A DNA stretch of 64,000 bases from Lichenostomus cassidix (taxonomy: Eukaryota > Chordata > Aves > Passeriformes > Meliphagidae). The position numbers and the translations under genes were made by a program. The DNA is taken from contig CM039199.1 in NCBI GenBank assembly GCA_008360975.2, forward strand, positions 2,310,530 to 2,374,529, given 5' to 3'. Shown here piece after piece: positions 11,701-26,700 of this stretch; within the stretch, counting starts at the first letter, position 1; each line of letters begins with the position of its first letter. A model generated the notes under the pieces. The model ran no database searches and had not been told where the DNA came from. It was given only the letters and a program-made list of their open reading frames with translations.

Positions 11701-14700
11701 TTCCCCTCCCCTTCATCTTCCACTGATGTTTTATTTCACTTATTTTTGGAATTTATTTTTATTTATAGAACCATTTTCCAGAGATCTGCAGTTTGGATTA
11801 ACTCCTTTGCTGTCCCTGCACACTGTGGACTGGAAAATAAAAGTGTTGATCCCCAGTGTGGGCAGCAGGAAAGGGATTGGGGTTGTGCTCTGTGCTCAGC
11901 TGAGAGCTCACCTGCAGAGCTGCCCCAGCCCTGGGCTCAGCACAGCAAGGAGCTGCTGGAGGAGTGCAGAGGAGCTCCAGGATGAGCAGAGGGATGGAGC
12001 AGCTCTGCTGGGAGGGAAGGCTGGGAGAGCTGGGATTGTTCAGCTGGAGAGGAGAAGCTTTGGGGTGACAGAACTGTGGCCTTACAGGGCCTGAAGGAGC
12101 TACAGGAAACATGGACAGAGAGACTTGGGACAAGAGATGGACTGACAGGACAGGGGGAAGGAATTCTGCCCTGTGAGGATGGGAAGGCACTGGCACAGGG
12201 TGCCCAGAGAAGCACTATTTTAATCCTTCAGAGCCTCCAACAGCCACATCAGTGAATTTTGCCCTCCATATAAAAATCAAGGTATCACTCACCTACCACA
12301 CATTACTGTGGCATTTCTACACCAATTTGCTATGGAAACACTCCAGGGTATTTACTAAGAAATAACTAGAGGAGAAACAAATAAACACCAGCAGCAGCTT
12401 CCAAATATTTCAAGAACTAAACCAGCTGACCTCTTCTTGTGGCATTTAAGCAGATATTTAAAGAAGGAGAAATTCTTGTGATTTGTGATTTGAATGGATC
12501 GGCAAAAGAAAGGTCAAGAGACAAGTATGAAATCAACAGTTAATCACTGAAGAGAAAAGAACAATAGAGGAACTAACACAGAAAAGTCAACACAGCATTT
12601 GCACATAACAGGGAGAGAAGAAAGCAGAGGGGAAAAGATCTAAGGAGGAAAATCTGCAATGCACATCAGTCCTGGGGAATGATCAGACACCAGTTAATGA
12701 GAACTGGCTCCCCAAAGGGCAGCTCCCAGTGGGGAACAAACCCAGCACCTTCAAGGCACCAGTAAATACCAGTTTGTATTTCACAGAACTGGTTCTGTTT
12801 CAAGGCAGCCCCCAGCAAGGGCAGCATATCCTCACAGGAAGAGAAGTGGGGCTTTCTCCCATTTAAATCTCATTTTTAGTACTCTCCAGTTCACATCCCA
12901 GCTCATTTAGAAGTTGAAGGTCAAGGACTTCATAAAACTGCAAGTGCAATGAGTGAATTGAAAGGATTTCTCCCCCCGGGGCAGCACTTACAAGGAATTA
13001 CTGCAGCCTCTGTGTGTCCATGACTGCAACACCTGAACTATCCCAAAAACCGAGTGAACTCAGCCAGGCTGGGGAGGGAAAGCAGGGAAGGAAACAGCAG
13101 CTCTGCCAAAAGGATTCAACAAACAGGTAAAAAAAAATCAGAAATTAATCTTGTGGCTGAAGAAGTCTCTTTCCAGAGGGCAACATCTCTGCAGTGTTGT
13201 TGAGCAGAGAAACGCTGCTAGGAGAGACAACTCAAAATGAGTAATATCCCAAAATGTTATCTGGGAGCAATCCTTGCAGACTGCCAGCAGTACAAACAGC
13301 CAGCCTGTTTTATTCATGGATTATTTGTATTTGTTGTACAATAAGGCCCCAGGAGATCCTCTCGTAAGCACAGCAAAACAAGAAATAAAGAGCTTAAGCC
13401 GTGAGAATTTAACGATCTAAAGCGTCAGCATGTGAAAGCAGCCTGGGATGCTCCACACTCGGTGTTTGCAGGAAAAGCAGCTGTTACTCCACTCCAGTCA
13501 GGGGCAGAACACGAGAGGAAGAGGAGTTAATGTGAGAACAACCTGCAGATGGGTGGAAGGGAAGGGTGTGGGTCTGTTTTATGTCTTTGTGCACAGAGCC
13601 AGGAGGAGCAGCCCCAGGGGTCCCAAAAATACAAGTCAGTGGGGTGTAGGTCAGTCTTCTGTTCCCAAAATTCTTGAGGGCAAAGGAATGAAGAACCTGC
13701 CAGGGGAACCCTAGTGTTTTACCTTCAGGCAATTCCTGCTAAAATCCTTCCAGGCTACCCCAAGAAGTGTTGCAGCCTTTCAGTGTCAGGACAGAGCACC
13801 AGGGAAACACCAACTGACCAGGGCTAGGGGAGGATACTGAGGATAAAAATCCTTTCAGTGGGTGGATTTCAGATGCTGGACTCTGGCCAAGCCTCAGCCC
13901 CAGCCCAGGACACCTGAGCAGAGGACTCAGTGTCACTTTGACAAAGTGCTCCCTTCCCACTCCAATAACCACGAGGGATTGGAGCTGCTTCTTCTGTAGC
14001 GTTTCTTTTTAATTCTCTCCTCCTCAACATTCATCTTTTCCTGGATCTAATGTAATTATTCTTCATGAAGCAGCTCAGGTCTAATCCCAGCAGGAGGAGG
14101 GAAGGGGAAACACATCATCTGCAAAGAGCAGGAGGGACACAGGTCGGTGGGGCAGGGGAGCATCTCCCTTCTCCAACAGGGGCAGGAGAAGCACCTAACC
14201 CTAAACCTAAATCACCTAAACCTAAACCAAGGACAGGAAACCATCTCCCTTCTCCAGGTGGAGCAGGGAAACATCTCCAAGAGCCTTTCCTTGGATCCTG
14301 TCACTTGAACTTGCTGTGAAGGCAGAGGAACAGTGTCCCCCTGTATGGAAAGAAATAGATTTTTGTCTCAGATTTTTGTCTCAGCCGCTGGCTTAGATAT
14401 CCTGAACACTTACATGCATTGCCTAGGTATAGATAAAATTATTTTATTGCCATTTCATCCACAGACTCCTCCAAAGAAATCCCTATTTTTGCAGCTAATG
14501 AATCTCAACATTCTCAACAGAAACACAGCACAGCTGGAATGGAAAAAACACTAAAACACTCTTTGGGGGGGAGGAAATGATGGTGCAAAGCCTAAACAGA
14601 ACCTGCTCTTTGTTTCACACAACTTGCCAGCCCTTTGCAAGCACCGGATGAGGAGCAGGAACCACTTCAAAGGCAGCTCCTTTCATCAGGATTTTCTTCC

Positions 14701-17700
14701 TCTCTTCAAGGAAAGGCTCCACTTGCAAGCTCCCTTCCTGACACATTCTCAGAGCTTCTGAGCTGGCAGGGGCTGCTCTGATCGTGGTAAAAAATCAGCC
14801 TAAAGCTGGGAGGTGAGCTCAGCCCCAGATCTGCCCCTTCCCAGCACCAGGAGAGCCCCCCAGGCTGAGCCTGTTCTCCTGCCCGGGTTATGCAACGTTC
14901 TCAGAGTGAGCAAGTGCTGAGTAAAGATATCAAAGCGATTTTCACACTTGGAAGTGACTTGTCACAGGGATGTGGATCGGGGAAAAAAAGCCCCTGCAGC
15001 CAAAATCTCGATAAGGAGTTGCTTTATGCAGAAAGCTCATCAGGGAGGCAAGATCCAAAATGCAGCCTAAGGAAATCTCAGATCCCAACACCCCCCAGAT
15101 TGCACAGTTTTGCAAAGCTTTCCAGTTCAGCCTGGAGACATAGCCTCTCTAAAAGGACTGGAGATCACTCCTGCCTCTCCCAAACCCAGCTCTGGTGAAC
15201 CCACAGGCTCCCAGAAGCTCTTCAGATCATGGAATGGGTTGGGCTGGAAGGGACCTGAAAGCCCATCCAGTGCCACCCCTGCCATGGCAGGGACACCTGC
15301 CACTGTCCCAGGCTGCTCCAAGCCCTGTCCAACCTGGCCTTGGACACTGCCAGGGATCCAGGGGCAGCCACAGCTTCTCTGGGCACCCTGTGCCAGGGCC
15401 TGCCCACCCTCACAGGGAACAATTCCTGCCCAATATCCCATCTCTCCCTGCCCTCTGGCAGTGGGAAGCCATTCCCTGTGTCCTGTCCCTCCATCCCTTG
15501 TCCAAAGTCCCTCTCCAGCTCTCCTGGAGCCCCTTTAGGCCCTGGAAAGGTCTCTGAGCTCTCCCTGGAGCTTCTCCTCTCCAGGTGAACACCCCCAGCT
15601 CTCCCAGCCTGGCTGCAGAGCAGAGATGCTCCAGCCCTGGGAACATCTCCATGGCCTCCTCTGTAGTCACTGTAGGACCCATCACACTCCAGACCATCAC
15701 CTGGGAAGACTCAGTGTCCTTGGAAGGATGCAGATGAATCCATTCTGCTGGGCAGCAGGAGCTTCCCTTTCCCCCAGGAGCTCCCCACTGTCCCTCCGCC
15801 CCCAGGAGGTGCCACCTCCTGTGCCATGTCACCACAGGGCCCTGGCATGGCTCTGCCAGCACAGGAGGCATTTTTCCCTTCCCAGCTGAACTCAGCACGG
15901 AGCACAGAAGTTTTGAGCTGCCTTTCTCCAGGCTGATGCTGATTAAAGCACACCCTGAACAGGCTGTGCTGCGTAGGAACCACAGCAAACACCGAGCATT
16001 GTTCAGCACCTGCTATTTATACCCAGGTGAGAGCGAGGGCAGCCTTTGTCTCCAGAGCTAAAAAGGTGCTGATTAGCATCGGCTAATTAACACATTAACT
16101 CTGCCTTGAATCCCCAGAGCAAGCATTTCAGTGCTTGGGAGCTCAACTCCAGGCTCCACCTGAGGCTCAGCTGCAGAGATCACCCAGGATCTTCCAGCTG
16201 TCCCCCACTTTGGGGACAAAGCCACCCTGGTCACCATCACCCTCTGGTTGGACCCTGCACAGCATTTAAGCTCACATTAAGGACCTTCTTAGCCTCCTGT
16301 CTGTGTGGGGGGAAAAGCAAAATCAAATTATTGATTCACAAGTGCATGGGGACGTGGATTTTCCATAATTCTGGTTTCTGAAGGTTCAAAAACTGGAGAA
16401 GGATCACTGTGCCCTGTGTTTTCCTGCCTGGAGAGACCCAAAAGTTACTACAAACTCTGAACTTCATGGGAATTGAGACATTTCTAATTTTGAGAGTCAG
16501 CCCTGAGTTTTCAGTCACACATTCCCAGAACTGAGGTCTTCCTTGGATGTGGATAAACCAAGTGTAAGACCATCAGAAAATAATTTATAGTTATGTGAGT
16601 ATAAAAAAAATCAAATATGGGTATCTAAAGTAGGGCTCAAAAACAACCCAAGATTTCTGTTCTCAGGTATGTCTGAGCATGAAAATATTTCTTAAATGCT
16701 CAGTTTTTCTCAGGTGAGATTAAAAAAATTCACTCAAAGCTGATGCACCTCTGCCCCTGGCTGGGAGGTGGGAAGGGATGGTCTAGAAAGTCCCAACCCA
16801 TCCCATGATTTGAGTGCTAATGCCAAAAAACTGGGATGTTTCTAAAAAATAACACCAAACTTAATAAAAAAACAAACATAAACCCCAAACCAAAACACAA
16901 ACCTGGCTGCACTACTTCTCCATGCAAAAGCCATTCCTGCTCCTTGTGACATAATCAGGGAAAAAGGCTAATTAGGCAATCAGGAAAAATACAATTACAA
17001 GGTGATGTCCATGTGATGAGGGAATGGTTCTGTGCCTTATCCTGAGCCTGGAGCCCAAGGCAGTCCCTTTAAAGCAGTTTTTAATTCTTTCAGCTTTAAT
17101 ATCAACATGTAAGAACCAAAATTGTCTCTGTGAAGTATAATTATTGTGAGGAGCCAAGCCTGATCTCCATATGAAATTCCTTATTCTTCCAAGGCCTTGA
17201 AGATAAGATGAAAACTGTCCTGAATAATAATCAGGAAAACAGCGAAGTTGGACTTGTGGTTTTCAGCAGGTTTTTTAGCACTCAACAGCCCTGCCCTGGT
17301 GTCCCACCAAACCCTTTGGATTGCCCAGCTCTGAAATCCTGCCTGACAAGAACATGAAAATCCTGCAGATGAATGATCAGCACTAATTCCCAAGCTGGAA
17401 TTCTAAACCAGAAAAGCCCCTCAGCCTCTGCACAGCCCTGCTGATGTGTGAAGCACAGGAAGGAGGGATCAGGACTGGAAAGCAAGGAGAAAAAAACACC
17501 AAATTTCACTCCCCTCCACACTCACTCTTCCTGTACTTGCTTGTAATCTGCTTTATTGCTTCACACCTGGGCAGAAATTAATCAGATTATTGAAAAATCT
17601 CTAGAAATAAAACAAAGTGCAGCAACAGCTTTGTTTTGAGAGCTGAAAATGTTGTTCTCAAATAAACCCAGAACCATGACTGCTCCTTATCCGTTTTCCA

Positions 17701-20700
17701 TGGACTCAGTTTTAACACACTTACCCTAGGAAATCAGCACCAACAACATCGCAGTGATTCTTTCTTTCTTCTCCACATTTGCAGTGCAGTTACAAGGAAT
17801 CATGTAAAATTTATACCCAGGGAAAAAGAAACCCAATGCAACGGGACTTAAATGCAATGGGACTTAAAATAGAGCAGCATTAAAGCAGATCCTATCAAAT
17901 CAGCAGCAAAAGCCACTTCAAGCTCGCTGTTAAACAGGTTAGTGATGGTTTTTTGCCTGGGAAAGAGTGGATTTTGCACTCCAAACAGGCAGGGAAAGCA
18001 GCAGCAGCAGCTGGGGTGCCACAGGGACAGCACAGCCAGGCTGCAGCCGGAGCAGGGAGTGAACTCCTGGAATAAAAACCCCTTCCAGCAGGACAAAAAC
18101 CTCCAGCAAGTTCCTGCCCAAGTTCCTGTGACTTTCAAAAGCCTCCCAGCAGCAGCTTGACAGGGAATGGTGCTGTGAAGGCTCCCAGGACAGGTGGGAT
18201 CAGGACCTTTTCTGCATGGACATGTCCCAGGGCTGGAGCAGCAGCTGCTGGAGCAGCAGGGACCTGCCAGGCACATCCCCAGGGACATCCCAAGGGACAG
18301 GGCCTGTCCTGCTCCATCCAGCTGACAGGAGCTGGGCCAGCCCTGACCTTGGCTCCAGCCCATCCAGCCCTTCCCTCGGAGCTGCCCATGTCAGAAAAGA
18401 TACCAGTTTAAAAATTTTGTATCACTTTAGTCAAAGGGTTCTGCTTATCTTTACCCCAGAAAAAGGAATTTTAGGTTTCTCTCCAGGGCATTGTTCTGCC
18501 AGGTGAGGTCTGATGAACTCAACATATCAACAGACTGGAGGAACCCAAAGCTAAAGAGCTCCCAGCAGAACATCAGCAGCCAGCAGTGGCTATCTACAAA
18601 CAGCTACCCCAGAGCACCTCCAGCAGGGCTGAAGACATCTGGCCAGGAAAGGACTGAGAGGAGAATTGGAGAATGAAAAATCTAATTAACATCAGAGGTG
18701 AGGAGATTCAGATCCAATGGGAAACTGAATACTGGGGGTTTGCTCAGCTCTGGCCCAATGAACACTGACCCAATGCATTGCTATGTATTTTTACTGTATA
18801 AAATATCTGAAAAATCTAGTAAAAGCCAAGTGTCATGGAATGATTCTCTCTGCACAGCCAGGCTGTGTGTGGATGAGATGATTTCTGTGGTACATCCTGG
18901 CCAGAACAACATCCTGGCCAGATAATAAAGTAATGCCTTGACTCTGTAACATTAAAAATCTTGTTGGAGGGTTTTTGTTTTTCCCGCAGATTCGGTGACA
19001 CCCACTCCAGAGAGGCCCCAGCTCCTTCCCTCTGCCCACAGGAATGATTCCTGCTCTGCTGCACCCGGACAGGGATCTGTGTGTGAGGGCATGGGGAACA
19101 CACACAGGAGGGTCAGGGGGGAAAAGCCCTCCAAGGTCCAGTCCAACCAGTCCCCCAGCACTGCCAAGGCCAGCACTGACCCTGTCCCCAGGTGCCACAT
19201 CCACAGGGCTGCTCCATCCACTGCAGGTGTGGAAAAGACAAGACTTCAGAGTGGGCAGAGCTGAAGTCAAGGTCTGGGACTTCCCACAGCTCCTTCTTCC
19301 TTTCCTTCCCTTTCCCTTTCCCCAAAATATCCCAGTGTCAGCTCCACAGCCACATCCTGATGCTCCATGAGCTGATGTCTCAGGCTTGGCTGCTTGGCCA
19401 GGATGAGGGAGGCCGTGGTGCTCCTGGAGAGGTCCCATGGCAAAGCTGTCACCTCAGAGTGACAAAGCTGTCCCCTCAGGGCACAGGCAGACCCTGGCAG
19501 GGCAGGGAAGGCGAGAGAAGTACAATATGAAGGACAAGCTACAGATAAAGAGGGCAGTTCCAGAGAAGGGCATGGAGAGTGTCCAGGGAAGGGAACAGAG
19601 CTGGGAAGGGTCTGGAGCCCCAGGAGCAGCTGAGGGAGCTGGGAAAGGAGCTCAGCCTGGAGCAAAGGAGGCTCAGGGGGACCTTGTGGCTCTGCACAAC
19701 TGCTGACAGGAGGGGACAGCCAGGGGGGTCAGGCTGAGCCAGGGAACGGGGACAGGAGGAGAGGGAACAGCCTCAGGCTGGGCAGGGGAGGCTCAGGTTG
19801 GATATCAGGGAAATTCCTTCACTGAAATGGTGCTCAGGCCCTGGCACCTGGGTGGTGTCACCATTCCTGGAGGGGTTCAAACCACGTGTGGATGTGGAGA
19901 CATGGCTCAGTGGTGGCCCTGCAGTGCTGGGAATGGTTGCACTCATCCCAAAGGATTCTGTGGCAAGAAGTTTGCCTGAAACAACAAGTAATCAGTATCT
20001 TAACTCCCAGCCTGGGGAACTTGAAGGGAAAACTGGATGGCATTTGCACAGGCAAAGAGCAAATGAGGGAGAAAAGCACCTTAAACAGAGCAGTTCCAAC
20101 CCAGCCCCACTTCAGCCAAAAGCTCTAGCTGAGGCAGGAACTGAACATTCCCAGAGTCCCTCTGGTTCCATGGCCAGAGCCCAGCCTGCCCCACGGCACT
20201 GCCAGCTGCTCAGGGGTGTAAAGCCATCCCAGTTATTTATACACACAGCCAAAGACTTGGATGCTTCCTCACAGATCTCTGTGGCTGGAAATCTCAGCCA
20301 GGAAAACAACTTCCCACCGAGATTTCCCAGGGCTCTGAAAGACTGCTCCTCCAAATTGCTGTGTTTTGCTCAGGAATGGGGGATAAACTGTATTTTAAAT
20401 AGTTCTGCAACACTGAAGGTTTGAGGGAGTAACTGCAGGATCAGCCTGGAGGAGAGAAAGTCTTGGGGTGACCCATTTGTGGCCTCCCAGCACCTGAAGG
20501 ATTCCACAGGAAAGATGGAGAGGGACTTTGGATGAGGGATGGAGGGACAGGACAGGGGGAATGGCTTCGAACTGCCAGAGGGCAGGGAGAGATGGGATTT
20601 TGGGAAGGAATTGTTCCCTGGGAAGGTGGCACAGCACAGGAGCTCAGCCACAGCCTGGGAAGGGGTGGCTGTATTTAAGGGAATAAAGTGACACTCGTTA

Positions 20701-23700
20701 TCCTGGGAAATAACAAACCACCAAGGCAACTTCCAGTGATGAAAGCCGAGATTAAGCTGCCATAAAAACCTAATTACCTCGTTAAAAAACACTCTTGCAG
20801 GCTGCGAAGCAAATGATTTATATTTTTCTTCTGGGTTTTGTCCAAATCATCTAAAAATAGATCTGAAAGCCCCACCAGGATTGCTGAAAATCCTGCCCAT
20901 TTCACTGCACGAGGAGCAATGTAAACAAGGAGTCTGACATAAATTTCTCGTATTGATTAAGCAATGCTTGCAAGCTCAGTGCTCTTGTAAAGCCCTGATT
21001 CAGGAGCTGGGCTCTAAAAGAACAAACATTATGGGCTTTAAACATTTCAAGAGCCCATTCTGGTAAGTCGTAGAGCTTGAGTTGGGGCTGAGAGAACTCC
21101 TGCAGGTGCTGAAATGAAAAATGATGAATGAAAAAAAAAATCCCAGCAAAGGGTTTGCTCTGGTCCTGAGTGTCTGGGGATTCACAGTGCAAGGTCTGCT
21201 CCACCTGAGGAGCCTGCTCAGGGTATTCCTGAAATTCTAACACCTCTGATTAAAGCATTCCTTTAGAGATCCATGTCCATGAAAAACCTTCAGATCCTGC
21301 TGCTTCCACAGCTCTCTGCTCCCTCTGAGAGCCCAGAGGGAGATCAGAGTCCCCAGGATTGCTCAGCAAATTCCAACCCACAGCCAGAAGGCCATAAAAG
21401 CAATGATGCAAACATACAAACACTTGTACAGCTCTGCAAACAGTTGTTTTCTATGATTTGCATTTCTTATGGATCATCAGCTCTCCAGTTGCAGGGCTCA
21501 TCACCCCCAAAACCACTCCAAACCTGCTGGGTTAGCACTGAGCACTCACAGACATCATTTGCACTGCATCTCATTTGCTTCTTGCACCAAACTGATTTTG
21601 TACCCCTCGTCCTGTCACTCCCTGGCTGTGGGAAAAGTCCCTCTCCCTCCTTTTAAAACCCCACTTTAGGCACAGGAGGGGCTCTGAGCTCTCCCTGGAG
21701 CATTCCCTTCTCCAGGTGAACACTCCCAGCTCTCCCAGCCTGGCTCCAGCCCTTGGAGCATCTCCATGGCCTCCTCTGGACTCACTCCAACAGCAACACA
21801 TCCTCCCTGCTGGATTCTGTGAATTACCACATTGTAATCAGAATGATATGAATTTCTGGGAATTCAATGAAAGATGTCCCAGCAGCTTTGCAGCTTCAGA
21901 GAGGACTGAATTCCTGGTGGTGCTCCTGCATTTCTCCCACTCCCAAATCCAACAGCAGCTCCATCCAAGCAGAACACACAGCACTTGGATCCCAAGTGCC
22001 CAACTCAAATCAACAACCTCCAGAGGGGTCACTGGAGCAGCCATGGGAACCACAGATGTGCCACAGGTCTGGGAGGTCACCTATGGCCACCAGCATGTGA
22101 CCAGAGCCACCAACACCCAGCTGCCACCCCAGCTCCCCATGGACTGGTGAGGGCAGAGAGAAACAGAGCCAAGGCACCACATCCCATCAACGAGGGAAGC
22201 AGCACTCCTCAGCATGAGCCTGGTTAGTGCCCAAAGTCAGCCTGGCAAAGGAAGTTTGGGGTCTCTGTGACCTAGAGAAGCTGAAATGAGAGCTGAGGGA
22301 GATCAGCTCTGAAGGCACAGCCATTCCCTGAGCTCTGCTGCCACATTCCTGCTGCAGGATGCTGCTCTAAAGCTCCAAACCAGCTAAATCAGGTCCAATC
22401 CCCTTGGAGCTGAGTGCTTGGATCTCACCCTGAGGCAGGAGAACCTTCCCAAGCCCAGCCCACCAGAGATGTGGCACTGAACAGCCCTGGGCACCCCATC
22501 CATGTGTCCAAGTGTCACTCCACTCAGTGCAAACCATTCCACCCTTACCATCCAAACATTCCTTCACACACCCCTTATGAGAGGATTTCTTCCCCTCCAA
22601 AGCAGTGTCTTCCTGATTTTGTGCCTTTCCCAAATCCAGGAGGATGTTCTCACCACCACCACATTCCCAGAAAATCCCTTTCCTTGCCTGCAGTGGTTTT
22701 CTCTCAGTTTTGCACTCCCCAGCCCAGATGAGCAAACACATCACTGCTGCTTGCAGATGCTTTGTCAACTTGTCTTTCCCTGAAATGTCACATGCATGGA
22801 TCCAAATGAATGGATTCAATGAACCCAAGAAATGCTTCTCATCCCACTCCTCGTGGCAGAGCCATTGGTAATGGGCCAGCGAGGAGAGAAATCCTGAGTT
22901 AATGCATTTAGCAACTGGAATATTGTGTGCTGCTCTGCACAGACCCAGTCTGAGCCATTCAGCCCCATTTCCTCAGCTTTATGGGCTGAAATAAAACCTT
23001 GTTTTAAAGCAAAGTGCAGCCCCAAGCAAGCAGAATTTTAGGGTTGTTCTTTCCTTCTGGAGAGCTCCCATAAAAGCACACACAGGGTGCCTGCATATGA
23101 GAACTGCTCCAGTTCACACCCAGAGAATGAAAATGGGACCAAATGTCCCCAAACTCATGGAGGCTGCTGGGGGAACTGGGAGTTCTGGGCAAGGGAAAGA
23201 ACAAACCTGGGGAAGAGAACAACTCTTGGCTGTTGTTTGGGTAATAAATAACCAGGTAGGGGAAACAGAGACTGGTTTGAAGCAAGTTCCCTAAAAGCCA
23301 AGGCTGGCAGCTCTCAGGAAGCTTCCAGAAGAGTTCAGGGCAAGGCAGAGATCCTGTTTAACAGAGGGTAAAGAATTGCAAATGCTCCCTAACTGTTCAG
23401 GGGCAGAAAAGCTGGGCAAGCTGGATAGTGTCTGCTGGCTAAGGAGGGAAGGGATGAGTGAGCTGGGGAGGAAGACGAGGGTCTGTTCATCCCATTTCTG
23501 AGGCCATGGGAAAGGACAGCGGTGTCCTGTCCCAACCCTGAGGTGGCACTGGCCATCCTCTGTAGCCACAGCCAGCAGCAAACAGCCCCAGGCAGCAACC
23601 AGAGGAGAGGATTCACCTAGGATAAAGGACTGAGAAAACATGGATTTCACCCTATCTGTGCCTCAGGCTGGCTGGGTGGCCCCAGACACCTTCCCTTCCC

Positions 23701-26700
23701 CCAGCCTCACTCTCTGCCTTCCCAGGACACACAGGACAGCAGCAGCTGGGAATAACATATCCCTTTTTATGGAGCTGTGCTATGAACATTTCCCCCTTTC
23801 CTGACCTGCAAGCAAACCAGGGACTGGAAGGAGGCACTGGAACAGAGAGAGAAATGAGATTTCACTCCCTCAGCAGCCAAGAATCTGGCTGAAGGCTCAT
23901 TTGGATTGCTGTGAGGACACTGAAAGGACAGGATGGATTTCAGAGACAATAACTCCATATTAACATCATACCTGTGTCACACTCCTCAGACTGCATTGCC
24001 AAAGGCTTTCACCAGAAGTCTCATTAGCAATCCCATTAAAACAAGCACACAGCTGGTGAGAGCATTAACTGTGCAGAAGAGTCAAATTCTTCTAAATTTA
24101 TAGTGGCAAAATTGATTACTGATTCTAACATCTGTTGCAGATTTTACATTTAAATTCTCCTTAAAAAGTCCCTCAGCTCAGAAGCATCAGACATGGCTCC
24201 CCTCCCCCAGGAGCCACATAAATCATCTCCCTGCAAATCAAATGTGTCTTTTCATAAAAACAATTGTTCCTGTCATCTATTACATAATAATAAGCACTCC
24301 AACCTGCTGAGGATGTAATTCAGTGCATTTCTGCTGTTTGTAATCACACAAAGCCAAGGGTACCTTGGAAGACAGGATAACGTTGGGAAAAACAAAAAGA
24401 CTCAAGTAAATAGCAGCAGATGCAAGGCTGGGAATGTTTAAATATCAAACTGTCCTCTTCATCACCCAGAAATGTAACAGGAACTACCTGTGAGCAGTGT
24501 GAAAATGCCAGCCTGGAGACAGTAATGGGAGATGTTTTTACATCCCTGGATAAACCATTCCCAGCACCTGCCAGCAAGGAACATCTGATCACCAAACCCA
24601 GGCACTGCCAGCGTGGGATATCCTAGCACAGGCACAGAACTATTTCCCTTTTTGATCTTTAATAAAGGAAAAAACCTCTGCTCCACCTCTCCCAGAAAGC
24701 CCTGACCCTGGTTCTCCAGGAAATCCTAATCCCCTGGAAGCAGAAAAGGAGTGAGGGCAAGGTTCTATCCCAGCCCTGCAGCACACATGGTGTGGGATGT
24801 CCAAAGGCACAGCTCTGAGCTCCTGACAGTGCCACCGAGCTGCTGCCTTGGCTTTGTGACCCTCCAGGAAGGGCAGCAAGGACAAGGTTCTGCTCCATCA
24901 TCAGCTCCTGCAGTGCCACACCATGCTATTCACCTGCAGGGCTCATTCCTGCTCTGTGCATGGCTCCAGGCTGGGTGAGAGGATGTTGGCAGCTGGCCCC
25001 AGCAGGTCCTGCAGCTCAGCTCTGCCTGGCTCTGGAGCACAGCGAGTCCTGCCAGCCAGCCTGGGCAGGGGACAGGATTTGTCATGGGCAAGGCAAGGAG
25101 GCACAGACAGAGGAGGTGACACCATGCCAAGGCTGGGAGGTGTTCCTCAGAGCACGAGGGACAGCAGGGACCTTCAGCCCAGAGCTCAGCTAGCCCATGG
25201 ACAGCCAGGGACCAACAGCCTCTTGTTCAAGAGCTGAATATTCTCACCAGGTCAGGAAGAGCATTCCCAGAGAGATCCTGTCCCTCTGCCCAGCCCTGGA
25301 GGCACCTCTGCAGTGCTGTGTGCAGCTCTGGATCCTCAGCCCAGCAGGCACAGGGAGCTCCTGCAGCAGAGCCAGCAAGGCTGGGAGGATGAGGAGAGCC
25401 TGGAGCATCTCTGTGCCCAGCAAAGGCTGAGGGAGCTGGGGCTGTTCAGCCTCCAGCTGAGAGGAACCTCAGCCCTGGCTGTCCCTGGCTGCAGGCAGCT
25501 CAGAGCAGGGCCAGGCTCTGCTCCCTGGGCCAGCAGTGACACCAGAGGGATAGGCAGGGACTGAGCCCAGGGAGTTCCCTGGACAGGAGGCAGAACTTCT
25601 TCCCTGGGCAGGACTGAGCCCTGAGCAGAGAGCAGGGAGGGGCTGGAGTGTCCCTGAGCAGGGATATTGCAGAGCCACATGGACACAATGCTGTGCCCTG
25701 GGCTCTGGGATGGCCCTGCCTGGGCAGGGAGATGACACCAGTGACCCTCTGGGGTCCCACAGCCTGATCCATCCTGGGATTCTGTGACAACAAAAAGCAC
25801 CCTCAGAGCCATTGCAAAGGCATGTTGAACCATGAATCCTGCTCTGGGTTCATCACCATCTTTTCTCCAGCTGTTTTCCCACTGCTTGGGTAGCAATCCA
25901 TAAACACTTCAGCCACACTGGGTCACTGCAGCCCCATTGCATTTCTCAGCAGCTCAGCAGGGGATTCCCCTTTATCCCAGCCAACATCCCAGTGCTTGGG
26001 AAAACACTCAGTGATTCATGGACAACAACCAGGACAAGCTTCCAAAGTCCCTCAACCTGGTCCAGTCATCCTGAGGGAAACAGAACCCAGAGCAAACACC
26101 AGAGGATCCCAAATCTGACTCGGGGGGGATGAGAGCTCACAGGGCATTGGCTGTTTTCCTTTTCAGCACATCTGGTTAAATGTATTTTTGAATAAAAACC
26201 CATCAACTTGATTCTAAAATCTCCAGGGATGGAAAATCTCCCCCTTCCCTCCTGAGCTGGACCTTCATCACTAACTTGTAGTTCATTCCTCATTTGGATA
26301 CGGATTAGGAAGCAGCAATTTCTGGAAGAAACATCTTTCAGCAGAGATTTCTCGTCCTGATGGTGGGAGAAGGATTCACATCCTCAGTGCCTGCTCCAAG
26401 CACTTGTCTGTCAAGCCAAGTCACCTCTCAATCACTGTCACAAACTCAAGGCTGTCAGAGGCTGAGGCTCCAAAACTCACATGTGGTGTTTGGGAAGGGC
26501 ACAGTCTAAATTGCATTTGTTAGCATCTTTCTTTTCCCTCTCCATTTAATTGCAGGGGTAGAGGACTCAGGACAAGAAACAAAGGGAGCCTTTGGGAGTC
26601 CACCTGCTGTTTAACATAAACTCCTCTCTCAAAAAGTGCTTCTCAGCACAGAAGATGGAACATGAAGATCATTTCAATGAGAGCAGCTCTAGAAAGGATC

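Noticed and set aside
14191..14228. True telomere or chromosome end
   Set aside because: There are only about six degenerate hexamers, with ordinary intron sequence on both sides.
8585..19000. LTR copies 1 and 2 as the two ends of one provirus
   Set aside because: They share orientation and are about 9.8 kb apart, but the DNA between them holds a TYW1 exon, CR1 elements and no gag, pol or env sequence. They are separate solo LTRs.
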